Made by a program: the position numbers and the translations under genes. A model generated the notes under the pieces. The model was not told the origin of the DNA, made no database searches, and saw only the letters and a list, made by a program, of their open reading frames with translations. Below, one piece after another: positions 23,114 to 34,382 of a stretch of DNA of 64,000 bases (position 1 is the stretch's first letter; the number at the start of each line of letters is the position of its first letter). The DNA is from Tipula vernalis (lineage: Eukaryota > Arthropoda > Insecta > Diptera > Tipulidae), in assembly GCA_958295665.1 (NCBI GenBank), contig OY282559.1:264530057-264594056 (forward strand), written 5' to 3'.

Positions 23114-23175
23114 AAAGCATTGCCACATGATATGAATCTGTATTCGGGTAGATTTTTGTCATGTGGCAATGCTTT
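23114..23175 (+). other. Strong hairpin, 17-bp perfect stem
   Basis: AAAGCATTGCCACATGA (23114-23130) pairs perfectly with 23159-23175. Inside the 28-nt loop a second stem, AATCT with AGATT, forms around gtattcgggt, with symmetric 4-nt internal loops between the stems. Outside, CGTT/AACG can add more pairs. The size and shape resemble a microRNA precursor or a tiny palindromic transposon. The surrounding 22561-23113 and 23176-23649 show no gene. Confidence 0.6.
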
Positions 23176-23649
23176 TAGAACGAGACTAAAAAGAGATGGT
23201 TATAATTGTTTATAAATGTTTTGTTATGACGTATTTTACAACAACAACATTCCATAAAAGTTTAGCAATAGTTTATATTCCAAGAGGATTTTCACTAAGA
23301 AATAAACATTTTCATGATTCGATTTTTCAATCAAATAAAATTACATGTTTTATGAACATTTTCGTATAAAAATAATGTAAAAGCTCATAATTCTTATAGA
23401 CTTAAAATGTAAATGAAAACAATCGTTTTCCCATATAATTTCATATTAAAGAAAAAATTTTATGTACTTTATTTTAAGCTTAGTAAAAAATACAGTAAAT
23501 GTGGAGGCTCTTATTTATAGAGTAGGCTCTACAACTACATACGTTAAAATCACTTACTTACTTTTGCCTATTGATATTCTTGTTTAATTTCTTCCGGATA
23601 AAACAAGAAATTGTTTTTAAAAATAAAAAATGGCATACTCGATCTTAAA

Positions 23650-23799
23650 ATATTCTACTGCTGGAAATTGTCGACGCATTGTCTACATTGTCGACATTGT
23701 TTATATTAACTACGCCATTTTTTGAATTGTCTACATACATTGTCTACAGGAGTAGACAATTGATTAATTACTACATGTAGACTACGCAGCACAACACTG
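23650..23799 (-). repeat. Right terminus with subterminal GTCTAC repeats
   Basis: Several gtctac/gtagac and gtcgac motifs lie between 23668 and 23785, and the segment ends gcagcacaacactg, the inverted counterpart of the left end at 12020. Confidence 0.55.
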
Positions 23800-24400
23800 T
23801 TGATCAATTGTTGAGTGTTGGTTACGAAAACCGAACTGATGATTTGGGATCAAGTTTTTACTCTCGATTATCGAATTTAACCTTTTTAGCAGAAGCTTCT
23901 CAAAGAGTTTGAACATGACTGGCAATAGCGAAATTTAGCCAATAATACGAGGTTATGTGTGATGGTTTCCCAGGTTTTGGGATCATACTTACTTTTGCAG
24001 TTTTCCACAAACTTGGTATATAGTACGTTTGATTCTAAATGCTGCATTTATAAGATTGGTGAGCTTCACCAGAGCTTTCCTTGGTAGTTCCTTTAAGGTT
24101 TTTGCAATAATAAAATCGTACCTAGGAGCTTTTTTCGTATTCATATTAGCTTTTATCTCACGCATGACTTCTTTTGATATTATCGGTAGGATTTCTTTAC
24201 TTTCTTGCATAGCTTGTTCAGTTATTATCTCGGCTTCCAACGTTTGGTCTTCATGTGGCTGGAATATTTTTTCGAGGTACTCAGCAAATTCTCAAGCTTT
24301 GACTTCATACTGTCAGCTGCTATTCTTATTGGAGGAATCTCGTTGCATACTTACTTTCCAAAGAGAATAATCAGTACTGTTATCATTAGTTAATTTTCTT
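23800..24400 (-). pseudogene. Jockey-type reverse transcriptase, N-terminal part
   Basis: Read on the minus strand, the protein gives EIKANMNTKKAPRYDFI, LKELPRKALVKLTNLINA, then after frame breaks LLPVMFKLFEKLL, and IPNHQFGFRNQHSTIDQ ending right at the CAGTG element. These motifs precede, in the intact protein, the ones found at 11511-12019. Several stops and shifts make it dead. Confidence 0.8.
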
Positions 24401-24479
24401 AAATAGTTGCTGATTGAACTAAAGTGAATTTTCTGACAAAAAAAATGACAAAAAATCCAAAACCTGGCAACAGAAGAAT

Positions 24480-24720
24480 ATCTAAACTAAAAAGTGTAAG
24501 TGAAGTTTGATGGCCATTAACACGTATTCGTAGAAATAGGTACGCAGATCTGACTGATGTCTTGGTGTTCAAAAGGGTTTCATGAATATTTATACCAATC
24601 GATATTATTGCGCGACCCCCAGGGGCTGAGATTTTTATTTTAATAAATTTCCCTATATCAAAAAAGGTGTATGTGGAGTTTGATGCCCATTGTCAGGTAA
24701 TTGCGGTGAACGTAAATGCA
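24480..24720 (-). repeat. Dispersed repeat family (minus-strand copy)
   Basis: The reverse complement contains catcagtcagatctgcgtac, a gccatcaaactt block and a ctcagcccctggggg block, which match 31850-32190 on the plus strand. Three units of the same family are therefore present in the window. Confidence 0.65.
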
Positions 24721-25111
24721 ATGGAATTTAAATAAATAAATTAAAAGAGATTTCTGGCCGATAAAAGATAAGTAAAGTATGTGCAATTGAATTTAAATAC
24801 TTTGGCTTACACACCGATGGCACCTTATGGCTTTTACACACCGATATTTGGATCGAAATACTCTTTGAATGCAAACAACCGAAGAATTTTTTCTTGACAC
24901 AATTTAAACTGTTTCAATCGCTCTTTTGGCATATATCGCTCGACGACAAATCGTTCACGTAAGCACTTCAAAAGTGGCAATAAGAAATATACTATAAAGT
25001 TATATTTTTTGGAAATGTAATCTTACTACCGCTACCTATTTAGTAGCGAGTGAATTATTGTTATCCAGTTAAAATTTGTGAATAGCAATAATGGCGGTGA
25101 AGTGTTTACTA

Positions 25112-25368
25112 TTAACTATTCACATATATTAGAGCTTCTGGGTTAATCGTCGCTCTCGCGTTGCTTTCAATGACATATTCAGATAAATCGTTATGTATTT
25201 CCCACGAACCTGCACTTTCACACTCGTTATGTATTTCCCACGAACATGCACGGTATTTTCTGGATTGTGCATGTTGGTAATGAATGATACCAACCAACAC
25301 CAGTTTAGCCGAGTCAAAACTAATTTCTGCCTGAATTTCATTAATTTGAATATTATCTGATTGTACAT
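25112..25368 (-). pseudogene. Possible ubiquitin-hydrolase-like (USP) domain remnant, uncertain
   Basis: On the minus strand an ~85-residue open stretch reads FDSAKLVLVGIIHYQHA ... SWEIHNDLSEYVIESN ... INPEALIYV. The order (hydrophobic strand, H.Y, W.I.(D/N)DL, N/P..LIY) is reminiscent of the C-terminal part of USP-like peptidases sometimes found in mobile elements, but the catalytic context is degraded and I am not confident. A ~36-bp unit (cgttatgtatttcccacgaa) is tandemly duplicated within it at about 25190-25250. Confidence 0.25.
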
Positions 25369-25664
25369 TTGTTTGCCGATGTTTTTTGGCGAATCATATG
25401 ATTTTTTTTTTTTGTTCCATTTTTCAGAATTTTGTAAATGGATCTACCTAGGAATAATTCTCTCCAAATATTGCTTTCTATTTGACTTTCACGTCGGTAA
25501 CTTCTATAGAATTGGCTAGGAACTTATTTTTGTGTTTTAATATTGACACAAATCTTCCAATTCTCAAGAATTTTCTATCAATATACTAAATATGCTTGAC
25601 GGGTCTGAACCATAACTTAACGTTGGAAATAGCCAAACGACTTACTATTTTCAAATATTTTGAA

Positions 25665-25709
25665 AAGCCAGTACTCCAAAGCTTATCTGCTGCTTTGGAG
25701 TACTTGCTT
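25665..25709 (+). other. Short hairpin, 18-bp stem with one mismatch
   Basis: AAGCCAGTACTCCAAAGC (25665-25682) pairs with 25692-25709, 17 of 18 positions, around a 9-nt loop. The stretch 25369-26126 around it has no gene. Confidence 0.55.
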
Positions 25710-26126
25710 TTGGCAAAATAGCGCTGAATACTGAAAAATAAAATCTCTGGACAGTAGAAATCATTATTTTATATCGTTTAGCTTGTCATGTTTTTAATTT
25801 CAATTTTTTCAAGCACCTTAACCAATTTTTTATAGAATAAGCTTTGAGAATAGTGTGGTTTCTCATTTTCTATAAATTCATTATCTTGATCTTGTGATTC
25901 ATCTGATTCAACTTTGATAGGGTTGTGCGAATAAAGAAAATTCAGAAATAATGACAAAAACTGACTGAAGGATTGACACACTTCCTCGTTTTTAAATTTA
26001 TTCATATACAAAATATTTTGAAAATCATGTGTATCTTTTCGAGCGTTTCACAATATATATAAAATGAGTGCAGCAAATAAACACGGACACGGCAGTTTGT
26101 AATGGAGTGCTATTCGCTTCCATATA

Positions 26127-26145
26127 GTTAGGTTAGGTTAGGTTG
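26127..26145 (-). repeat. 3' tail of the LOA element: CCTAA repeats
   Basis: Three TTAGG units on the plus strand form the retrotransposon's 3' end. Short tandem 3' tails are common in LOA and related elements. Confidence 0.65.
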
Positions 26146-26217
26146 GAGTGGCTGCTTACGCACACTTAGACCGGTGACGGTCCATTGTGATACCACAGGA
26201 TGTATCCCCTTTTACCC

Positions 26218-28340
26218 CTATTGGAACCATTTCGAGCTACTTATGTAGCGTAAGACGTCCCGCACTTTAATGTTTTCGAGATCCGAGAGGCAGTCCATCC
26301 TGAACTTACCTAAGTGTTTGTGCCTTCTGAGAGCCAATGCTGGACACGAGCAAAGGAAGTGGACCAACATCTCTTCCTCCTCTTCGTCCAAGCAGCTTCT
26401 GCAGAAGTCATTAGCCTCCAGACCCAGCCTTCTTGCATGTTCTCCAAAAAGGCAGTGTCCCGTGAGTATTCCTACGACCGTTCTTAATTCACGTCTTCGT
26501 AAGGATATTAATGCCCTAGTGCGCCCCAAGTCCAGGTTTGGCCAAACTTGTCTTGCAACTCTACAGGTTAGGGTGTTAGACCACCTTTCCCCCGCTGAGG
26601 ATAGCGCCTGCTTCCCAAGTGCTTGTCTCAGCGCTGTGATAGGCCTCCCCAGACTTGCCCTTTCCGGTTGCAGCTGGAGAGTCGTACCATGCCTAGCAAG
26701 TTCATCTGCCCTGCAGTTCCCCATGACGCCCGAGTGACCTGGGACCCAGACTACCTGGATGTTGAAATGCTCACCCATCTCATTTAGAGATTAGTGACAA
26801 CTCAACGCCACCCGTGACGCCAAAGACACCGATTCTAACGACCGGATCGCCGCTTGACTGTCCACATAGATTGTGATATCGTCTGAGGATAACACATTAT
26901 GCTTCAACCACGTCATGACCTCCTCAATCGCTACGACTTCAGCTTGGTACACGCTGCAGTAATCAGGGAGACGAATAGAAATATTTACATTTAATTTGTC
27001 ACAGAATACTCCAGCTCCTACTTTGCCGTCTAGCTTGGAGCCATCTGTGAAGAATTGCAACGCTTCAGTTTCCGATGACGGTCTATCCCTCCAGGATTCC
27101 CTTGAAGGGAAGGAGGTCCGAAATCGCTTTTCGAAGCGTAGAGTAGGTTTAATGTAGTCAAGATTCGCCAGCTCATCCTTCAACGATCTGACGATAGTAG
27201 AGTGTCCTATACTAAGACACCTCCACTGAGAGACGGCTGCAAGTCGTACAGCCGTATTTGCCGCCATCTGTTTGCCAAAGATGTCGACAGGAAGAAGGTG
27301 CAACATAACCTCTAAGGCACTTGTCGGTGTCGACCTCAATGCCCCGCTAACAAGCATACAGGCCGTTCTTTGCACTCTCTCAATCTTACTTTTGTAAGTT
27401 ATCTTGTCCAGAGCTGGCCACCAAACACCCACCCCGTACATGAGTACAGGTCTCACTACGGCGGTGTAGAGCCAGTGTACCAGCTCCGGCTTCAGACCCC
27501 ATCTATGACCAATGGCGTTCCTACAGGAGTACAGAGCAATAGTAGCTTTGTTTATTCTCTCCAACATGTTGGGCTTCCAACTAAGCTTACTGTCCAAGAT
27601 AATGCCCAGATATCTAGCTCTATCAGTAAAAGCAAGTCTCGTGCCATTTAAGGTAGGAGGGACAACTACCGGGATTTTGTATTTCTTAGTAAAGAGTACC
27701 AGCTCTGTCTTGGACGGGTTAATACCAAGTCCACATTTGCCAGCCCATTTCGTAACGATGGTAAGCGCATTCTGCATTACGTCTACAATCGTGCCCAGGA
27801 ATCTCCCGGTAACAGCTAAAGCTACGTCATCTGCGTACGCAATGACTTCAATACCCTCTCTCTCCAATTCAAGTAGTAACCCGTTTACCACTATGTTCCA
27901 GAGAAGAGGGGACAGAACCCCCCCCCCCCTGCGGAGTTCCCCTAGTTACTCGCCTCTTTAAGGTGGAGTCCCCCAACTTCGAGCTAACAATCCTGCTTCC
28001 CAGCATATAATTGATTAACCCTATCAGAGGAACGTCCACCTCCAAAAATGACAATCCCTCCTTGATTGCCTCCGCTTTCACATTATTAAAGGCGCCTTCA
28101 ATATCCAGGAAGGCCACCAAACAGAATTCCTTCGAATTAATCGATTTCTCAATCGTAGACACCAAGGCGTGCAGAGCAGTGTCCACAGATCTACCCTTTG
28201 TGTACGCGTGCTGAGACGATGCCCACTTCCTGGCACCTATTTTATCTCTGATGTATACATCCAGCAGCCTTTCCAATGTTTTCAAAAGAAAGGATCATAG
28301 AGTTATTGGTCTTAGGTCCTTAGGATAGACATGTGAGCTT
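26218..28340 (-). pseudogene. LOA-type reverse transcriptase and RNase H
   Basis: The enzyme would copy its RNA at a nicked target. From the N-terminal side: YPKDLRPITL, a stop, SFLLKTLERLLDVYI, QHAYTKGRSVDTALH, AFLDIEGAFNNV, RGTPQGG, then after a frameshift the catalytic AYADD (VIAYADDVALAV). RNase H follows with FTDGSKLDGKVGAGVF and, past an in-frame stop near 26790, VVWVPGHSGVMGN.RADELA. A C-terminal C..C...H...C finger (CRSC ... HFLCSC) ends it. The frameshift coincides with a run of 12 C on the plus strand (27918-27929), where the family normally reads PQGGVLSP. Three visible lesions inactivate the copy. Confidence 0.9.
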
Positions 28341-28563
28341 TTCCCCGCTTTCGGTTATAGTTATATGTATATATAATTGATGTAGCCCAATACATTCATT
28401 TTTTTATTGAAAGTTTGAAGACTATTTTGAATATAAGCTAATGTCCAATCAACCACGTATACTAGTGGATCATTAAATTTAGGAATTAGAGCGATTTCTG
28501 ATTTAAATTTCATTACAAATATTTTTCAATTTTCAAGATTCAAGCGTAATACAATATTATACA

Positions 28564-29300
28564 CCGGAATGAAGTTTTTAACGTTAATGTAAAGTGTGGT
28601 TTGCCACTAAAAATGTTGAAGAAATAAGTGATAGAAAAAGTGTTACAAAAAGTTACTAACCTTAAAAAATGTAGCTACACAAAAAAGCGTTAAATGAGAA
28701 ATACAAAAAACATTATTTTCGCGTATTTCGATTTAAAATTAATAATGCAAAAAGGTTATCCAAAATTGCCAATATGTATGTACTAACCAAATTTGGAATT
28801 AATCAAAACGTTATATGTTATATCAATTAATTAAATAAACCATTAAAAAGTTTTGAATACTAAAATGAGGGCGAAATGCCGCATTAAATCAAATAACACA
28901 AATTTAATAAATATGCTTATATAGAGGCTATATTCCACGGATTGAGAATGTAATAAGCTGGTTAGAATGTAATGGGTTGGGCTCGAATGGCCAATTTTCA
29001 AAAGTGAACTAATTTTCCCAAAATGATTTGGAGGCTAACGATATATAACGGATTGGGAATACAATGAGCTGGCTAGGAGTGCCTATGCCATTCACTTATG
29101 ATGGGTTGGGCTCCAATGACAAATTTTCAAAAATTAAGAAATTTTCGCAAAAATGATTTAAAAGCGGTACTACACTAAGTCAATTAACACAAATCTCAGA
29201 AATGTGCTAATGTACTGACTATATATAACGGATCGGGAATATAATGAGCATGCTAGGAGTGCATATGCCATTCACTTATGATGGGTTGGGCATTGTGTTT
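28564..29300 (+). repeat. Left inverted arm of the foldback element
   Basis: It pairs with 30430-31110. The inner portion carries about two copies of the ~180-bp unit; the outer ~300 bases are single-copy within the arm. Confidence 0.82.
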
Positions 29301-29532
29301 TTTGGTGATTTTTTAGTGTTTCTCTAGCTATTCATACACAAAATTTTTTTTCAAAACTCGACCCTCGCTATTTTTTGGATCGTTTTAAAACTCCTTTTAT
29401 ATTGTTGATTTGCTCGTTTATATTATTGGCCTTGGCTTTTTATTGGATTTTCTTTATTACTGGATTTTAATTTGTTTATTGTTTAGCGTTTTTATTTGTG
29501 ATTTAATTTATTAGTGTAAATTATCACTAATT

Positions 29533-29901
29533 ATGTCGGCTTCACATAAAAAATATAATTATAAGTTAAAACGGATCTCTGTTAGCCTACCAAGTTTGGT
29601 TTTGACTTTAAACCAGTTAAACATTGGTGATATTAATCACTTGGAAATCGGAAAATGTTCAAACTGTGATTTGGTGGTTAATATTTGTTCTGAATTAAAA
29701 TTAAAAAATAATAAAACTAATCGTTGCAAAATAGTAAATTTAATACAGAAAAATAAACGATTAATTATTAAATTTCTAGATGATATTACTGATGTTGTAG
29801 TATTACGTAAAAATCGTGATATAACGAAATTAAATCTGACTCGTCTCAAGACTGTAATAATGATGTCTCAATTCAAAGCAACAAAATTTCAGAAGAAGTA
29901 A
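29533..29901 (+). CDS. Unrecognised protein fragment in the foldback core, 122 residues
   Basis: A lysine- and asparagine-rich frame begins at ATG 29533, about 230 bases inside the left arm, preceded by an AT-rich leader. A CSNCDLVVNIC cysteine cluster lies near residue 43. An overlapping frame (to about 30050) seems to continue a longer protein, suggesting a frameshifted transposon gene. I do not recognise the family. Confidence 0.4.
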   Translation: MSASHKKYNYKLKRISVSLPSLVLTLNQLNIGDINHLEIGKCSNCDLVVNICSELKLKNNKTNRCKIVNLIQKNKRLIIKFLDDITDVVVLRKNRDITKLNLTRLKTVIMMSQFKATKFQKK

Positions 29902-30049
29902 TAGCAGATTACATTAAAACGGACGATGCACACGATTTAAAATCTAAATCTTTATTTAAACATACATACATCCGAATGATTTAGAAAAATTACCAACTTT
30001 AAAAAATTATGAAATTTCTAATTTTAAACTTATTGGCAGTGTGAAATTC

Positions 30050-30441
30050 ACGGGCGACTAGACCGGCCACAATATCAGTCGTGAAGAAATTCGCAATAAA
30101 ATCGATGATTGTTTAGTAGAAGTTGGCAATCCGTGTTTTTGAAACAATTCGTAAATTGGTCAAAAAAGGAAAAGGCCCCTGAAAAAAAATACAAATTTCA
30201 ATTAAAAGAAAATTCTTTATTGGAAATATTTGTTAATGGTGAGGCTTGCGTTGCTCATTATGACAACAAAATGTTTAAGCAAGTAAGAGGAATAAAACGT
30301 GAAAAAATTAGAAAACGTTTAGTGGGTACTTCGTGCCATAATATTGGCTTAGATTTGGCTGCTGAACCAAATATCAAATTATTTAAAAAGGGAAACACGC
30401 AGTCATTTATCTCGTCTCAAACAATTCGAAAAATTGCCTAA
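30050..30441 (+). pseudogene. Unrecognised protein fragment in the foldback core, C-terminal part
   Basis: Two overlapping frames around 30060-30180 are joined by a shift. The longer runs to 30441 and reads FQLKENSLLEIFVNGEACV ... KREKIRKRLVGTSCHNIGL ... FKKGNTQSFISSQT. It ends exactly where the right arm begins, so it belongs to the element. Function unknown; the preceding stop at 30060 suggests decay. Confidence 0.4.
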
Positions 30442-31110
30442 GTGTAGACTTAGTGTAGTACCGCTTCCAAATCATTTTTGGGAAAATTTCTTAATTTTTG
30501 AAAATTTGTCATTCGAGCCCAACCCATCATAAGTGAATGGCATGGGCACTCCTAGCCAGCTTCCCGATCCATTGTATATAGTCAGTACATGAGCACATTT
30601 CTGAGATTTGTGTTAATTGACTTAGTGTAGTACCGCCTTCAAATCATTTTGGGAAAATTAGTTCACTATTTATTGAAAATTGGCCATTCGAGCCCAACCC
30701 ATCACATTTTAACCAGCTTATTATATTCTCAATCCGTGCAATATAGCCTCTATATAAGCATATCTATTAAATTTGTGTTATTTGATTTAATGCGGCATTT
30801 CGCCCTCATTTTAGTATTCAAAACTTTTTAATGGTTTATTTAATTAATTGATATACCATATAACGTTTTGATTAATTCCAAATTTGGTTAGTACATACAT
30901 ATTGGCAATTTTGGATAACCTTTTTGCATTATTAATTTTAAATCGAAATACGAGAAAATAATGTTTTTTTTATTTCTCATTTAACGCTTTTTTGTGTAGC
31001 TGCATTTTTTAAGGTTAGTAAGTTTTGTAACACTTTTTCTTTCACTTATTTCTTACACTATTTTTAGTGGTAAACCACACTTTAAATTAACGTTAGAAAC
31101 TTCACTCCGG
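30430..31110 (-). repeat. Right inverted arm of the foldback element
   Basis: Reverse complement of the left arm with about 10% differences and a different copy number of the internal unit. It ends CTTCACTCCGG. Confidence 0.82.
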
Positions 31111-34100
31111 TATATTTTACTGCATTTGGGCTCTAATTTGCATTACGGCTACCTTACTCCCCCTTGCATACAAATAAATTATCAATGGACCTACTTTCTA
31201 AGTAATTTCAATTGTGTTCCATGTAATAAAACTACAACTAATGGTAATAAGACGCTGTGTATATATCTGTTTTCATTACCCAATTGTTCTTTATACCATC
31301 GGTACATTATAAATGTCGCAATCCTGAATCAAATCATTCCTTTCCAATATTTCAGATCTAATTTTACGCAAAACAACTTCAGTAGTTAACTGCATGCGTT
31401 GCCAGTTTTAGTTAACTCAGTATCTACATTACTTTTCATTTCTAAATCGGCGTTATGAGCAGTTGAAAACACCCATTTATTTTTAAGAAAAGAGCGTCGT
31501 TTTCCCCTAACTTGCCCAAAAACGTTCGTATGCGTCACATTTGCCTGCGGTATCAAAAATTTTCAACCTTCGTTGAGAATCGATTACAAATTTAAAACGT
31601 TGGAAGTGTGTAGAATACTTGCATCGAATTGAAATTTTTTTCGTAGACGAATTGTGTCATATCATTAGATACAGCCCAACTAATTGCATTAGATACAGCC
31701 CATCTAATTTTTGCTTTTGATCCTTCGGAATTAAGAAATATTACTCCTTTGAAAGTCCAATCAATATTCACCTTATTCGTAATAATCTATTGCGAGAGTT
31801 AGTTCGGACTAGCTAAGTATTCTTTCTTCAATAGAAGGGAATCGGGTGTGAAAAATCTCAGCCCCTGAGGGTCGCGCAAAAATATTATTTGGTTCAAACA
31901 ATCTTGAAATCCTATGGAATAACATGGCATGGTGAGATCTGCGTACCTATCTCTGCGATTACTTGTCAGTGGTAATAAAACCTACACATTTTTTGATATA
32001 TGTAGATATAGAGAAATTTTTTAAAAATATCGCTTAGCAGCAATATTTACGAAATCCTACTAAAAGCCATGGCATAGTCAGATCTGCGCACCTATCTTTG
32101 CGGTTTCCTGTCAATGGTAATCAAACTCTACCAACACATTTTTTGCGGCACGAAATTTGTTAAAATAAAAAGCTCAGCCCCTGAAAGTGTAATATTGACT
32201 GTTACACTTTTTGGCTGTTGTGAGGTTTTGTGTCAATTTGTCCTAAACTTCACACCACCGCATTGGGTAGTTGTTTCCCTTGATTTTCTTTTTAATTTTT
32301 GGGGTATTTTCCCAAACTGATTGCTGTATATATCGTTTACAAATTTGTGAACTTCTTTGTCTAATTGTTGTTCGGTCTTTAAGAGAACCATTAAGTTAAT
32401 TTTTTTTCTAGCGATAGTCTAAAGCATTTCCAATTAGTGTGATTATTTACTAGAAACGGGTTTCTTTCTATCTGAATTCTTTTTTCACTTGACGTTAGAA
32501 GCATCGGTGAATGATCAGAGAAAAATCACATAAAACAGTTTTCATTTTACAAATCATATTTCATTAATCGATAATAGTTCAAATATCCAACCCCTAATAG
32601 CACAAAAGTTTGTAACTTTTTTCGTTTAGTTTTTGATACATTATTGTTCAAAAATGTGATATATTTTGTTGATGAAAATTGAAAATATATATACATAACG
32701 CAAAAACAACAAAATCAGATATTGGAAAACTATGTACATACATATAACCTAAAAAAAAAAAATAAAAAGCTGTCGGTCCGTTTTGAGTACGAGTGTGTGA
32801 TTTGAAAAGTTTATTCTTATAATTATTGTCTATTTTTATGATTATTAATTCTATTTAAAAAAACATCTTACTAGTTTGCCCCCATTCGATCTGGATGTTT
32901 AAAATTTGTGTCACGTTTATGAATGATGTATCCATTTACTTCTATTGTATCAATTAACAGAAGCTTGTGTAGCGTACAAATGGTTGTAGAGACTAAAAAA
33001 TAAAATTTTCGAACCGAATTAATATTTAGAGAGAGATTTTTTTCATTGTTGGAAAACCCAAACACATAACTTCCAATTTAAAAAAAAAAAAAAGAAGAAA
33101 AAACGAGGACTGAAAATTATCTCCATTATCTAATATGCTTGATTTTTTTTTTATATACCAAACAAAAATTGTTTCCTTTCCAAATTTTCTTTAAAACAGT
33201 TTTCTTCGATTTAATGTAATAACAGGAAAAACGGAAAAAAATTCGAGACCTGATATAGAGCAAAAAAAAAGTTAAAAGCCAAATAAATGTGTTGTTTAAT
33301 TTTTAAAATAAACATAAACTAAGTATCTAGAATTTTCCATTTTCTGTTCCTCGAACCTTAATACCCAACACAAGAAAAAATTTAAAAAAATTTGCTATTG
33401 TTTGTATATTTTCTTGTGTGCCGAAGACAATCAACAATGTATTAACTGAACGAGAAACCAAGACACGCCAAAATATAAAACGAAAAAACTTTTAAGAAAT
33501 TAAAAAAAATGGATATTATATCGATAGGGTTAATAATTATTATTTGATCCACCCCCTTTTAAATAAAAAAAAAATAAAAAAAAAAAAAAATTCGTTATAC
33601 AAAGTCAATTTTTTCACAGTTTTTCGATTTTTGGTGTTGAAATGAAGATGATTATGTTGATGGGAATGGAAAATTGAAAAAAAAAAAAAAAAAATTTTTT
33701 TTTTTTTGTTGTTTGGTTTGGTAATCCTAGACAACAAAACTTTTTCAAAACCATTATAAAAATTAATAATAACATATACCGACATATAATACACCAATTG
33801 GTTCAGGAGGATATGTATTTGTGAGGGTTTTAAAGTTTATTTTAGTCCTTTAACCCGAACTTCTAAATAAGATTAAACACCAACAACATAAATGCTGACT
33901 AAGTATACATGTGTGAACGTTGTTCATAAATGGAAAAATGAAGGAAAATTATGAAAATTTATATTCTTATGGTATTATGGTGTATTTTGCTTCTCGTCCT
34001 CTATATTTTGTGTGGTGTGGTAAATGAAAAAAATAAAAAAATAAAAAATTTATTAGATATGGGAAAACTATATTTAAACTAGTGATACAGCAGGATAAAT

Positions 34101-34362
34101 ATAATTTATAGCTTTTATTCAACGGTGTGCTTAAAACTGGTATGCAGCTTATTTGTTAATATTTATAGATATTTTTTAGTATGTATAGCCTGAATCTTCC
34201 TTAAATACAAACTGTTTTTTAATCTAATTCCTTATGAGAGCTCGAAAGCTAATTTAAGTAAACATACAAATTTAATTAATTTTTCTTGTTACCATATAAA
34301 TAGACCTTCTCGTTAGCGAGCTTTCATAGTTGTTGTATGTTAATTTGATCTGTACATGCAAC
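31111..34362. other. No recognisable gene; dispersed repeats at 31845-32190
   Basis: AT-rich DNA with many A and T runs (for example 33570-33710). Apart from two tandem copies of the repeat family at 31845-32190, I see nothing on either strand. Confidence 0.45.
31845..32190 (+). repeat. Dispersed repeat family, two tandem units
   Basis: Two units share ctcagcccctgaNNgt, ggcatNgtNagatctgcgNac, ctatctNtgcg and gtcaNtggtaatNaaac. The same blocks occur in reverse orientation at 24480-24720. The conserved edges may mark a short non-autonomous transposon. Confidence 0.65.
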
Positions 34363-34382
34363 CAGTGTTGTGCGTCTAGGCA

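Larger units (their letters stand above)
12020..23799. mobile_element. 11.8-kb composite insert bounded by inverted CAGTGTT ends, splitting a Jockey element
   Basis: The left edge reads CAGTGTTTTGCGTCTACG and the right edge, reverse-complemented, CAGTGTTGTGCTGCGTAG. The flanking Jockey protein is interrupted at the same point on both sides, supporting one insertion event (or two insertions later collapsed). Both ends carry clusters of GTCTAC/GTAGAC motifs. I see no target duplication: the flanks are ...ttctgtgt and ttgatcaa..., and about two bases of the Jockey frame seem lost. The 34363 Harbinger element starts with nearly the same 14 bases, so the ends may belong to that superfamily. Inside are a mariner relic, tandem repeats and a complete piggyBac; I find no transposase that clearly belongs to these ends. 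Confidence 0.55.
26127..28355 (-). mobile_element. LOA-clade non-LTR retrotransposon, 5'-truncated
   Basis: The element lies on the minus strand. Coding begins inside the reverse transcriptase near 28355 and runs to RNase H and a cysteine-rich tail. A ~90-base 3' untranslated region follows, ending in repeated CCTAA units (26127-26143). Loss of the 5' end is usual for target-primed retrotransposition. Reverse transcriptase followed by RNase H fits the LOA or I groups; the QHAYTKGRSVDTALH motif favours LOA. Confidence 0.88.
28564..31110. mobile_element. Foldback-type element with ~0.7-kb inverted arms
   Basis: 28564-29300 and 30430-31110 are long inverted repeats. Both start at CCGGARTGAAGTTTNTAACG and continue with blocks such as aatgagggcgaaatgccgca and cccaacccatc. 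The inner part of each arm is built from a tandem ~180-bp unit (tactacactaagtcaatta, then atgggttgggct). Long arms with internal tandem repeats around a coding core resemble Drosophila FB-type elements. I cannot fix the target duplication. Confidence 0.82.

Noticed and set aside
26127..26145. TTAGG repeats, the ancestral insect telomere motif
   Set aside because: Only about three units, exactly at the 3' end of the LOA retrotransposon and continuous with its untranslated region.
33540..33797. Phenylalanine-rich minus-strand frame
   Set aside because: It is an artefact of long A/T runs.
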